Source: Lyophyllum atratum
Taxonomy: Eukaryota; Basidiomycota; Agaricomycetes; Agaricales; Lyophyllaceae
Direction: 5' to 3'
Assembly: GCA_014905825.1 (NCBI GenBank)
Contig: JACGCN010000018.1
Location: 496,001 to 560,000, forward strand
DNA length: 64,000 nucleotides
The notes below the pieces were generated by a model. It made no database searches. It was not told the DNA's origin and worked only from the letters and a program-made list of their open reading frames with translations. A program made the translations under genes and the position numbers. Below are positions 45,386 to 59,768 of this stretch, piece by piece. Position 1 is the first letter of the stretch; every line of letters starts with the position of its first letter.

Positions 45386-46216
45386 CGTGTAGAAAGACTG
45401 CCAGAACGCTGAGGACCGACGAGCAGAAAACGACCTGCAAATTCATGAAAGGACACAGTCCCAGACTTGAAGGTCAGTGAAAGGAAGCAGGAAGAAAGAG
45501 TGGGCAAGGCATCTGGTGATGTTTGTATGTACTTCGATGAGCCTTGAAGCTTGAGGTCGTTATGAGAGTCTGGCTTCTGATATCGTCATAATCTGGAAGT
45601 TGCTCGGACCAGGAGACGGAACGGGGCCTATAGTCGACAAAATGGCCGCCGTCACCTAGGCTGACAGTCCTACGAACGGTTGTTCATATGTCCGATTGTG
45701 CATGAGACTTGATACCCGTTTTCTGAAGGTTAAACCTAAGTTGGACCCCTCAAACAATTTCACCTACAGCGGTTTGGTCAATTTTTGAGGCAAGCCTTGC
45801 GGATGTTGCCAACGTTGTGCTTCTGACCATCGCTGCTTCTCGCCGCTCTCTATCTCCTCGCCGCGCCCAAAAACAAGCGCTTTAGAGCCAGGTACAAAAA
45901 TGAGGCACACAACCTGGGCACGACTGTCGGTCTTTGCCAGCGCTCTAGGGATCAGGTTTTTTTGTACCTAAGTCATCTTACCTACTGGATCCATGCCCTG
46001 AATTATAATAGGTTAGAAGTCACAGACTCACCGAGCTGTACCTGTTTTTTTTTCGCAAGTAATTGGGAGTTCGACCTGCCTTCAACGGGTACACAGTACT
46101 GAGTACAGGCTACCGTCCTGGACAGTCGGACTATGTAATTGAATTCTGGAGAGTGGTCCGTGGAGGTGAGAAGAACTTAAAAGAAGAAAAGAAGGCAAAA
46201 AGCGGGCTAAAATTTA
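45386..46216. other. Intergenic region upstream of the secreted protein gene
   Basis: About 830 bp with no convincing gene. A short poly-T run occurs near 46043-46051. It holds the promoter of the secreted protein gene and the 3' flank of tRNA-Gly, including possible T-rich Pol III termination sequence on the complementary strand. Confidence 0.4.
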
Positions 46217-46298
46217 TACACCGAACGGGAATCGAACCCGTGCCGCTTGCTACCTGACAAATGGAAGGCAAGCATGATAACCACTTCACCATCGGTGT
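46217..46298 (-). tRNA. tRNA-Gly (anticodon UCC) with a short intron
   Basis: Read on the minus strand. The 7-bp acceptor stem ACACCGA/TCGGTGT is perfect. The D arm contains GGTGAAGTGGTTATCA (A box). The anticodon stem is CTTGC/GCAAG with loop CTTCCA, so the anticodon is TCC. The T arm ACGGGTTCGATTCCCGT has the B box GGTTCGATTCC. Total 82 nt, which leaves an intron of about 10-11 nt right after position 37, the canonical site. The discriminator base is A (46217). Confidence 0.88.
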
Positions 46299-46624
46299 CT
46301 GTTACGAAGTTCCGCGATTGAATCAAGGACACCAGATCACTCTACCCTTCAAATCATCAAGGATTATACTTCCACTTACGACGCTGCGGGAATGCCCTCA
46401 GCGGCTTGTAGCTTGCCAAAGACGATTAGATGATCACTGTGTCTATTGGGCACCACCGTACATCAAAACCCTGTTACCCCTTCTCTTACTACTTACTTTG
46501 TATGTACATGTCCATGAGCGTGTATGTATATGCGAAAAAGAACCTTGTCCGTCGTCAAGTACCAGTTATCCCAAGTTATGTATGTTAATGTAGATGCAAA
46601 GCGTGATGATGAGAGATGACGATG
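46299..46624. other. Intergenic region between tRNA-Gly and the C2H2 gene
   Basis: Contains the 3' region of the C2H2 gene and the 5' flank of the tRNA. Nothing else was recognised. Confidence 0.35.
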
Positions 46625-47997
46625 TCAAGTGCAGCTATTGACCCAGCGCGTGCCTCCTTGAGCAACGGGACATTTGTGATTGCCCAAAGTTTTACTAGAA
46701 GAAAAGAATCGTCCGCAATCGTCGCAAAGGAACTCGCAGACCTTCCCGTGTTTCGCAACCTCGTGTCGGAGTCGGTCGTGTTGTCGGGAGAATCTCTCCG
46801 AACATCCGAGAGTACAGGGAAAGGAGACACGGGGTTTTGGTTTGTGCGCTTCCATGTGCACCTTCAGCGTGTACTGACTAGTAAAACGTCGGGCACAACC
46901 GAGCACAAGACAGGGGAATCGACGTTTCGCGTCGCTCTCGCTATTCGCAGGGGAAGGTTCTCTTGACTTATGGGAATCAGGGGAATGGACATTCCGAGGA
47001 GGACGGGGCGACCTTCGCCTCGATATCGACGATGGTAGAGAGGAGGGTTTCGGTTCCGAGATGAAGTATTCATTGGGCATGGATGAGGAGAAGTCAAAGT
47101 CGAAGACATTTGAGAACTCGTTTAATTGAAGCGGCGAGGGAGTAGCTAGGGGTAAAATAATGAGCTCGGTTAGGAACCTCCATGGAATCAACTAACCATC
47201 ATCGTGCGAGTATGTCGAGCTACTCGTGGGCGACGACGATGCAGAAGCAAAAGGCACCTCGGGCTCAGGGAACATGGGGGACTCGGCAGAGCAAGATGCT
47301 CCCCATGTCCACAGAGGTGTCTCGTCAGATCTTCCTGAAATGAAAGGTATGGTTAGTGAGGGGCAGAAATTACAGATCTACGCATAACTAACCAGATAAG
47401 TATGGCCCGTCGCAAGAGGGGAACGGCGGATGCCGAAGGGTTGCATCACAGGGGAAGACTATTATTGAAGGGTAAGCGCCATTTTGATTCCGTACCAAAG
47501 CATCTTACGTGGTTCATATGAATTGGATTCCACAATGTTCCACTCCTGGTGGGGGCTTTGTAGTTCTGGAAAGATATCGTGAGACTGACGAACGTCATAA
47601 GGACATGCCCGAGCTTACTGATGGCTCCGTCACTGAAAAACGTTTGTTCGTGGTCTCCGTAATGGGGGTCTGAGTAGGACCCGTCTGATTTATATACGGA
47701 GCCCTGGTCTGCGTCTGGCTGGAAGCTCTGGTAGGACATAATATTTTCGAAGTCTGGGTGACGGACATGAGCAAACACAGGCGCTGGCAAAGGATGTTTG
47801 GTATACAGACCTAAGAACATGAACGAGGGTCCTATGATCTGCATCCAACGAGAAATGACGATATAACTGAGCAGCTTTCTAATGGAGGAGTCGACAGGGA
47901 TGAAGGTGGGAGGTGGGAGGATGTGACTTGCTGAACCAAGGGGCTTATCAGGAAAATGGGAGAGCAGGTCGCCAGGGATGGTGTATTTGAATGTCAT
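46625..47997 (-). CDS. C2H2 zinc-finger protein, probable transcription factor
   Basis: Probable DNA-binding regulator. The last exon encodes three fingers: CLVLGCARRFTSQYTLKVHM (with EAH), CTLGCSERFSRQHDRLRHEV (with AKH), and CDDCGRFFSSSKTLGNHKC, a degenerate third finger. Before them is a Ser/Pro/Arg-rich stretch (SSLPSSISRRRSPRPPRNVH). N-terminal exons encode MSYQSFQPDADQGSVYKSDG and an acidic, Tyr-rich region, as in many fungal factors of this type. The frame is open up to ATG 47995-47997, but MSYQSF at 47737-47739 is an equally likely start. Four or five introns. The stop TGA is 46625-46627. The target is unknown; the finger layout resembles ascomycete stress-type two-finger factors only loosely. 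Confidence 0.7.
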
Positions 47998-50900
47998 GAT
48001 CGAGCGCCCGATTTATGGACGCGACCCAAGGGAACGAACAGCCTCCGTGAAGGAAGGGAGTCCATTCAAAACAAGAATTTCAGGAACTCAAGGCCACGGA
48101 GAGGTGTGTTTACGATTGGGGTTATCGTGATATTTCCTTCTAGGACTGTCGATCAAAGACATGCCTCCGTTTCCGTGGAGAGAGAATCCATGCAGATCGA
48201 ACCGAGAGCTGAAGTGAAATACGGGTCAAACTTCGTAAAAGGGTAGATATCAGGGGCTATCAGGGGCGTCCATTATGTAAGTCGGACCACCGACCAGGTG
48301 GCGGTTGCTTCCCACTTAGCGCGTTCACCCTGTCGACAGTGTGCCTGTACTGAAACCTATTGTGAGTGGAAGTGAGCCTTCTGGCTTGGTTTCATTACAG
48401 GATCGACATGAAAAGGAAATACATACCAGAGAATAAAGGTAGATGCCTCAGGTGACATGGGGTCCTTTAGACAACCAAACATCGGTTGGTGCCTGTCGGA
48501 CAGCCACACCTCCGTCCTTCTAGGATTTTTCTCTGATCTCATGGCTTGACAAGGTAATTTCCTCTCAGATCCGCCCAATCTGACTATGAGCTTATGAAGG
48601 GTCCGTAGTGGAAGGTGTCGACGGACCATCGCAATCTCCCACACTGTTCACAGAGGAAATCCAATGGATCCTATCGTTTGAAATTTTGCGCCAGGACTAG
48701 AAGTGTTTCCGCATCGCTCAATGACTGTATTGGACGCGGAGCCTCTTGCTGGTATTCTTGGTGGTTGGTGGTCACCCTCAGGTTATCCCATAGTTTGCAC
48801 TCTCACACCGAAACAATTCGACACACGCAGCCTTGCTTGTAGATCTTTGTGCATCAAATAAATGGTAGCCGGACATGCACCTTTCAACGAACGAGGCGCA
48901 GACACAGCCTTTCGCCACACGGTAAACCAGGTTTACGATGGAACGCGAGGTGGTAGGTAAACCAGAAGACAAACCGCCGTCAGGGGTATGTGACCCGTAC
49001 CCTAGCCAATGATGCTCGATCTTGCTCGATCCTCTACCAAAAAATATTTCAGAGCGAAATCATTGACTCCACTTTCAGGAAATGTGTGATTCCTTGCCGA
49101 TTTCGAAACAAAACTCCAGCGACTTTTGGATTTAGCCACAGAGACCTAGAGCACCACACAATGCTCCCTTTCGCTCATCGTGGGCGCTGAATCTTGTCGG
49201 TATTAGCGGTGACCTCGGCCACCATAACGACTGCGTTTGGAAAAGGTCTTACTAAACGGAGTCGGAACGCTACTGAATTGCGCCGACTCGGTGACAGGTC
49301 TTCATCTCTCGCCAGTGGCTGAACCGAAACAGTCATTCCGAGCGCCCAGAGTACGACCTCCTCTTCTCGGAATCTCCATACCATATCCAAATGTTGTCTC
49401 GGTGAGTCACATCTTATAGATGCTCTGGTGTATCTTTCCAGCAGTCTCAATTTTACAACGGTACACGAAGCAAACAACTGTTCCCCGCGAGGAGGCGTAA
49501 TCATGTCCTCTCAATATGGAAGCCCAAAGGCAAGCTCAGGTGCCATATTTCCCACTTCCTTGCGGTCTGCATACTTCGTCATTCTAACCATCAATTTGTG
49601 TATGTTTTAGGCGGCCTCAATCATAAATATGTAAGAGCGGGGCTGTGGTCAATATGTGACTCATGACATAAGAAGCTGACGTCCCAAGTCGACGCAATAT
49701 CTCAATCTCACCCTTGCATACGGCCTTCCCTCCCCGTCTGCAGCTCGATGCCCTGAGGACGAGGTCATTGGCCCTAACCTCGAATGTGAAGGAGGGAGGC
49801 TGTGGTCGACATGTCAAGCCGCGACATGCAATGCACTTATCCATCACTTTTGCAGCATTATGGGAATACGCCTCTCGCACTACTCTTCTTTTTGGCACCC
49901 TGGATGTCTGCGGAAGCTTGCGCCAGTGACTGGTCTCCTTCTCTAATTTTCGCCATCTGAGTACTCAAGATCCCAGTTAAGATATCAGCCTATGTGCTTT
50001 TCTGCGCGGTGGCTGCTCGTTCTTGCCGCTTCCGCCGTTGGAGGACGCGTACAAACCTCCACCGACCCGATGGATGTTTGACACTGACTTCGCTCTCAAA
50101 GGCATCAGAAACGAACTTACAAAATGCCTCAATCCGAACTTCCTGAAAGAGCGGAGGTAAGGTCTTCACAAGACTCAATCTCAATATTTCCACAGGGACC
50201 TCATGACCCCAGTTGTTCACCACATGTAACGCAAAACCTCCGACCTAGTGAGAGACTGGGACCCATGTCGCATCCGTCACGACAATCCCGCCCACGTCAT
50301 TTGACAGAATGTGTGAGTCCTCGCAACTGTCATGTCTTCTGAAAACACATCATCGTTGGCGCATCTTCGAACTAAATACAGTACAGTGTCAATCAAATGA
50401 TAGGCTTGGACACAGCCCACGGGGGAGATCGATCGGGAACCGCATTCTACACACTCCAGATTGTCATGCTTTCTTCAGAGAGCACATACACAACGAGCAC
50501 AGCCTGCTAGACGTGCGCCATCACTCACAACTCCGGGAGCTTTCCGGGCAGATCCTTGATTCTGACTCTTTGGAAAGCCAGCGCGGGGTAGATTGAATGC
50601 AAGCCAGGCGAAAGCATCGTGTTCCATGTCTCCACATTCCAGGCGAGGTAACCTTAAAGCAAGCAACAATCTAGTTTCTTCCCAATTTAGCCGATTGTGA
50701 GATTCAAGGTTGAGCACATCTCGATCGTGTCAGGGGCCGACAACGACAAGTCAGCAGCCTCGGAACCCTGCGCATGCCCGTACCTATCTTTAGCTGAATG
50801 ATGGTTATGTAGGCAGCGCTCACGGACTATACGAGATGTCAACAATTGGTCAATGAGCCAGCTCAGAGTCTGTTGTAAGGGATCTGACATGTCATGCCAG

Positions 50901-51291
50901 TACGAAGGCGCTCGTGAACATTCAAATTAGAATCAGCAACTTTACTTTTGGCCTTTAAGCGCAAGGCGGTACCGTTATCGGGTACACGTGTTACGCAGGA
51001 AAACTGAGGACATGGGCAACTGGTTGTTGAGCACGAAGTGCATCGTTGAAACACTTATCTCGAAAACCTTCATCGACAGGTTATCCCTTCATACATGATC
51101 ATGACTTGCTTTCCCGTATCTAATTGTTGCTGCCAGTGTTACATGAGATTGGCCTTGTTCTTTGGGTAGATTTCGTTGTCCTATATAGCATGGACGCTGT
51201 GAGTGAAGGATACATTTGTTCGGTACATGCGCACAGACCATAATTTCGGTGGCAAGGCCGGCTCGGCTCTGCTTGGACCATTCTGGGCTAC
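47998..51291 (-). pseudogene. Gene-poor tract with probable decayed F-box/LRR-like gene
   Basis: The minus strand between about 48250 and 51050 has scattered protein-like stretches: LRLPRLECGDMEHDAFAWLA with FNLP, then VNNWGHEVPVEILRLSLVKT, PPSFTFEVRANDLVLRASSC, and VVLWALGMTVSVQPLARD. Leucine spacing and motif style resemble the LRR half of agaricomycete F-box proteins. They sit in different frames with stops between. No F-box was found at the expected 5' end, and I could not build a continuous gene model. It could be a multi-exon gene I failed to splice, or a pseudogene. The rest of the tract shows no RNA gene, repeat or transposon feature. Confidence 0.25.
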
Positions 51292-51501
51292 ATGTTGACC
51301 CCTTTAGGCAGTCTCGTTCAAGCTCCGACCGACCCAAACTCATCGGCACCGTTGAGACTGGCCATTTCACGACCGACGACAGCCTCGGGACAGCCTGTAG
51401 CTCACGACCACCACAATCAGCTCGTAGAGCAGGTATCAAACGCTCTCCAAGCGTTCCGGCACGTCGAGCTGGCCATTCACAGTCTAAAACAATCCTCGTA
51501 A
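51292..51501 (+). CDS. 69-codon open frame just upstream of KDM4
   Basis: ATG 51292 opens MLTPLGSLVQAPTDPNSSAP and ends, after the helical HNQLVEQVSNALQAFRHVEL, at TAA 51499-51501. That is 12 bp before the KDM4 ATG and in the same frame. The C-terminal half looks like a real amphipathic helix. It could be a separate small protein, an upstream open reading frame controlling KDM4 translation, or chance. No acceptable intron (only 15 bp is available) would fuse it to KDM4. Confidence 0.3.
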   Translation: MLTPLGSLVQAPTDPNSSAPLRLAISRPTTASGQPVAHDHHNQLVEQVSNALQAFRHVELAIHSLKQSS

Positions 51502-55309
<3,808 letters not shown>

Positions 55310-55666
55310 TTGGACGTTTTGCATATATGCTTTCTTGGTATACTTTTTTATGATAATACTTATTCCATGATGACATGTTCGGGATCTATCCCGACACATA
55401 TACACGAACGATGCACACATGAATCGGTGTGCTTCTTGTAATTTTTGTAGGCAAATAAACCATCTGTAAATGCACTGGAGGAGGACTTGGAATTGTGTGC
55501 AGTAACAAGTCGTCACGGACGCGCCAGAGCCAAACGCGGAAGTTTGGCTCTATTTACGCGTTCTGACCTGAATCCTTCTCGGAGTCAAGCAGATCTTACA
55601 ACTCGTTCCCTGTCACCAGCGAGGTCCAAGATATCATAGTGGACGTGATATCGTCCGCTGGTCATA
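55310..55666. promoter_or_regulatory. KDM4 to NBS1 intergenic region
   Basis: 357 bp with the KDM4 3' end and the NBS1 promoter. AT-rich near 55330-55360; no specific motif was recognised. Confidence 0.35.
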
Positions 55667-58600
55667 ATGTGGACAATCACAGGTCCCTTTGACGGAGCAC
55701 TCGGTGATATCAGCTTTCAGAGCAAGTACTACGCCAGGCCATGCACCCCGAAAGTGTAACTCACGTCGAGTTCTTTCAGAGACGAAACTTCTCAAGACAG
55801 GGACAACTTACGGTCTAGGCAGGAAAGAGTGTCCATTGCTCATCGTCAACAAGAAGGTTTCGAGCCACCAATATGATTTAGAGGTGAAGGAGTTCTCTAT
55901 AGAAGATGTGGTGCGTCTGAGCGATGTACTTTCGTGCAGGAAAATGTCATCAGTCTGTTTTTAATAGGGAAGTCCGACCTCTCGACCCAAGCTGGAGTTT
56001 TCAAACATGAAAGACAAGCCAGCGCGAATTTCTCGAGACGGGAAACAGGTCGATATCAATCCTCATGAAACACATGAATTACAGGACGGTGATATGATTG
56101 CAGTCGTCTCTAGCGTAACAGTCATGTCAGTCGTTGTATTCACGCTCAAACCTACATTTACTTACATCACTAAAGCGTTAACTGGGTGCCCATTTGTTGT
56201 TATGTTCAGCCTGTTATGGGGAAATCAGCCGTTTCTCTGAAGGACTGTGCTGCTCTCGGTCGGTCCCTTCTCAAGAGGGGTTCCCATGTACTAACCAATC
56301 CTCACAGGTGTCCACGTTGTCCACATACCGGACCCACACGTTACCCATCACATTCTACCCAGCTACACCGCTCAACCAATCGTCGCTGCCTCTCTACTTT
56401 CTGCCTGCCACTTTGCGAAGATAGAATGGCTCACGGAAGTCATTCGTCTGGGTGCCTTACCAAACAATCCTGATTCTGCACAAGGCCTTTCGCTCGAATA
56501 TACACTTAACCTCCCCCCAATAAACAAGTATCGACCTATCTTCTCGCCGACGCTACCAACGTCACAAAAGGAGTTCAGAGTTTGGGAACCAAACGAAGAG
56601 CGTTTGATGATGTTTTCAGAATATCGTTTCCTTTATGTGGACGAGAAGGCTCGATTTGGGGACTACAAGGAACTCATTGAGAGAGGAGGGGGTTCTTTCG
56701 AAACTTTCGATGCCGCCGCCGGAAAATCGAAGTTCCATAGAGCGTTGACAAGAGGACGAGCAAAGGAGGGAAAGAAGACAATCATAGTCGGAAAGGAGAA
56801 ATCCCTCATCGCCGCGATTGGCAAGGAAGCTTGGAGAGAATTAGTCGAAGAAGCGAAATCGTGCGTTAGGTCTAAATGTCATTCTTCTCATTAACGGGAC
56901 ACCCAGGTTCGAATTACGCATCGTCGATCCAGAAGTCATTGTGCAGGTTACCATTGACGTCGATACATCTTTGTTTGACACGCTCCCTGTAACAGACATG
57001 GACGTTGACTCAGGTGTGCTTCTAAGCATAGCTTCAGTATTTGTGCTGATATCATCGTACAGGGCCCCAAACAACATCACTACCAGATTTCATTCCCAAT
57101 ACCCATTCAGAGGAGCCTTCTGTAGCTCCACCAGAACCAGAACAGAGAGCTGGGCCGTCGAGGAGGTTAGTGCGCCGTACAACGTCTCGGCAGGCCTCGC
57201 AGGAGCCTGCATCATTGCCCTCGATCAAGACACCTGAACCCGAACAGCCCAACGAAGTTCCCCGTCCTCGCAAGGTCATTCACGATCTCGCCCTTATACA
57301 TTCAAAGACGCTCACCTCTGCCATAGGCTCTTGTGAAACGTGTAAACGCTGGAGTACCCTTAGTGATCGGCCTCGACGATCCCTCAGCAATACTCGACTC
57401 TGTGCCTGACCTCTTCGCTCCTCCCAACCCTCCGCCACAACCCGTAGTTCTCGATCTCACTGTACGTCTCCTACACTGCTAATTTTTATATCCCTAATAA
57501 GACAGACTCTCAGGCGCCTACGCCACTCCGTCCAACAAGATTAAAACGTCGACTTGGAACATCAGCCTCTGATACTATGGCATCACAGGCCATAGGTTTC
57601 TCTCTAGGCATGGATGAGCCAAGTGAAGAACCGCCATTGAAGAAGTTCAAGGCTTTGTTCGATGCAAGCCATCCAGATAATATAACCTCCGGAGCTTTTG
57701 ATGAAAGTGCCTTTGATGATGTTCCAGAAACGGCATACGGAAGCTCTACTCAGACACAGACGCAGAGCCAGACTCAGGCGAAAGCCGGACGACCTGGGCG
57801 CACCGGTGCTTCAGCAAATCTTAGTACTCTACGAGAGGAGGAGGAAGAGACTCAGGCTTCTATCGGAACGTCACGAATTACCAAAAGAACTCTGGACTCT
57901 GTTCAGGAGGACGTAGACATGGAAAACGAAAGTGGTTCTGGCTCCAGACAGACAAAGAAACGAGCGATTGAGAATGTCAATGCCGTCGAGAAGGTCGCCG
58001 CTGTGGCGGTGCCTCAGAGCACTCGTACAGCCATCGGAAGCAAACCACCATCTGCTGCAGCGTCTAAGGGAGGAGCCCAACCCGGGAAGCCAGACCAGGA
58101 CGCTAACTTCCTCAAGGCTATCGCCTCTACGAAAAAGGGGAAGAAGGCCGAGGATGAGTTTGATCGCGACTTCAACAAACTCAAGATCTCGAAACCCGTC
58201 CTAGGCCGCGAGGATCCCGCAGATGAGTGGGCTTTGGTAGCCGACTTTGGAGACGACACGAACGTCAGAGGGAATTTCATGGTGGTTGTGGAGATGCAGG
58301 CGTATAATAGGGGAAGAAAGGGAATGGGCAATGAACCTGTTGCAGAATGGCAAGGAAAGCCTAATTTCAAGAAATTCAAGAAGGCCAGTCTCCTTCATAC
58401 CTTGGTATCGTTCCCCATGTCTCACAGACGAAACAGAAGGGGGAGATTACTCCTTCAGCCAGAGTTGAAGTATTCATTAACGAAGGTGGCGATTACGGAA
58501 TGGGCGCTTGTGAGGATCTTCTTTCTTCCCGTTTTAGGCCCGGAAATGACCTGTCACCCAGCTTATTGGAAGGGCGGCAAATCCCAAGTCCAAAGTCAGG

Positions 58601-59043
58601 GCGACTTTGCACCCACTCAACCAAAGGCTCGCGTCAAGACGGAAGGACTTACACAGACTCAGACTTTAGGGAAAAGCCAGGCGCCAATGATCATCAATGA
58701 CTCTGATGAAGAGGAGGTCCCTCGCAGAGGAAGATCTAAGGCTTCTTCCCGAGCTGGCTCTGCTATCCCGCCCAAACGAGCTTCGACGCGCGCGAAAGCA
58801 CCTGCTAAATCAGCACCGTTGTTCCTTGAATCTGACGAGGACGAAATACAAGTAGCAGATGACGATGACGAAGCGGTCCTTGAGGACAGTGACGAGGAAC
58901 GAACCCTTCGGTCTACTCAAACAAATGGTGCACGGAGGACAGTCCGCGCCCCCGTCAGGAAAATTGCGCCTATTCTGGTCGACGATGATAGCGATGACGG
59001 TGCTGTGTTCAAAGGGTTCAAGGGGAAGCAGAAGAGGCGATGA
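55667..59043 (+). CDS. NBS1: DNA double-strand break repair protein Nbs1 (nibrin)
   Basis: Subunit of the Mre11-Rad50-Nbs1 complex that senses DNA breaks and recruits ATM/Tel1. The ATG at 55667 starts MWTITGPFDGAL; an intron leads to the FHA domain TKLLKTGTTYGLGRKECPLL with NKKVSSHQYDLEV. BRCT regions follow (for example PHVTHHILPSYTAQPIVAAS, ACHFAKIEWLTEVIRLGALP, LMMFSEYRFLYVDEKARFGD). Disordered part: STQTQTQSQTQ, then the Mre11-binding motif KPNFKKFKK (human KNFKKFKK). The C-terminus is acidic then VFKGFKGKQKRR, matching the FxF/Y ATM-binding motif. Six or more introns, with one exon junction near 58380 less certain. About 900 residues. Stop TGA 59041-59043. Confidence 0.92.
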
Positions 59044-59449
59044 ATTTTTGGATACACGTTTCAAATTTAGAACCCTCAGAGTACAGTATGTGAAGCGACC
59101 CGTTCCTAATTGACTTTACCTTTTCCCAGTGGACTATCGTTCCAGTCTCAGCGTTGACGAGGGACGGATCTATCCTGATGCGGTTCGGTTCATTTCGCCT
59201 GAAGTCACATAAATGCGCGCCCAAGCCACAGGGTGCAGATGGCAGTTGCCTCATTTTCAGGGTTCTGACCTCGTCCAGATCCAGCGCCAAGATTACGTAG
59301 ATCCCTTCCTGCTCTGAGGTCCACACCACCGTGTGGACGGTTGGAGATTGATGCAAGATTGGCAGAAGGTGCGCCCAGTGACCATTACCCTCAAGGGGCT
59401 TGCAACTTGTGATGATCCGGGGAAGTTTGTCTTCCGCCCTCCAGTATTC
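59018..59449 (-). pseudogene. Open protein-like fragment, no start codon found
   Basis: A 143-codon open frame with convincing protein character: EYWRAEDKLPRIITSCKPLE, then GHWAHLLPILHQSPTVHTVV, and LALDLDEVRTLKMRQLPSAP. It has no ATG at its 5' end and no family was recognised. Its 3' end overlaps the last 26 bp of NBS1 antisense, unless a donor (gtaaag) after HWEK ends the exon near 59116. It may be the last exon of a lost gene, or of a gene whose other exons I could not find between here and CSE1. Confidence 0.35.
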
Positions 59450-59768
59450 TCACTTCCGTCGACCTCACGATAACCCCTGTTATTTGTGTCAAGGTGTTCC
59501 TCGACTACCGACAGGCACGGAAGAATATTTACGAGACCAGCCTTCCTGGCCATTCTAGTGCTCGTCCTCTTTTCCACTGTCTTTTTTTCTGCCACAAGAA
59601 CAACCGTCCAATGAGTCCCCATCGCAGGTCTACACATATTCCACATTTCTAAAAACAATAAAACGTTCAACTTTTGTAAAAGTATGATATCAATGTACGT
59701 ATGTATGATGTCTATCCAGCCCCCGACCCTCCAACCTCCCCCCCCGTTCATTCCCTACCTACTAGTAT

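Noticed and set aside
48357..48644. 95-codon minus-strand frame as an independent gene
   Set aside because: No recognisable domain; at best part of the degraded F-box-like tract.
59293..59751. 152-codon minus-strand frame beginning near 59751
   Set aside because: Starts in the CSE1 3' flank, is compositionally unlike a protein, and overlaps in another frame the more convincing 59018-59449 fragment.
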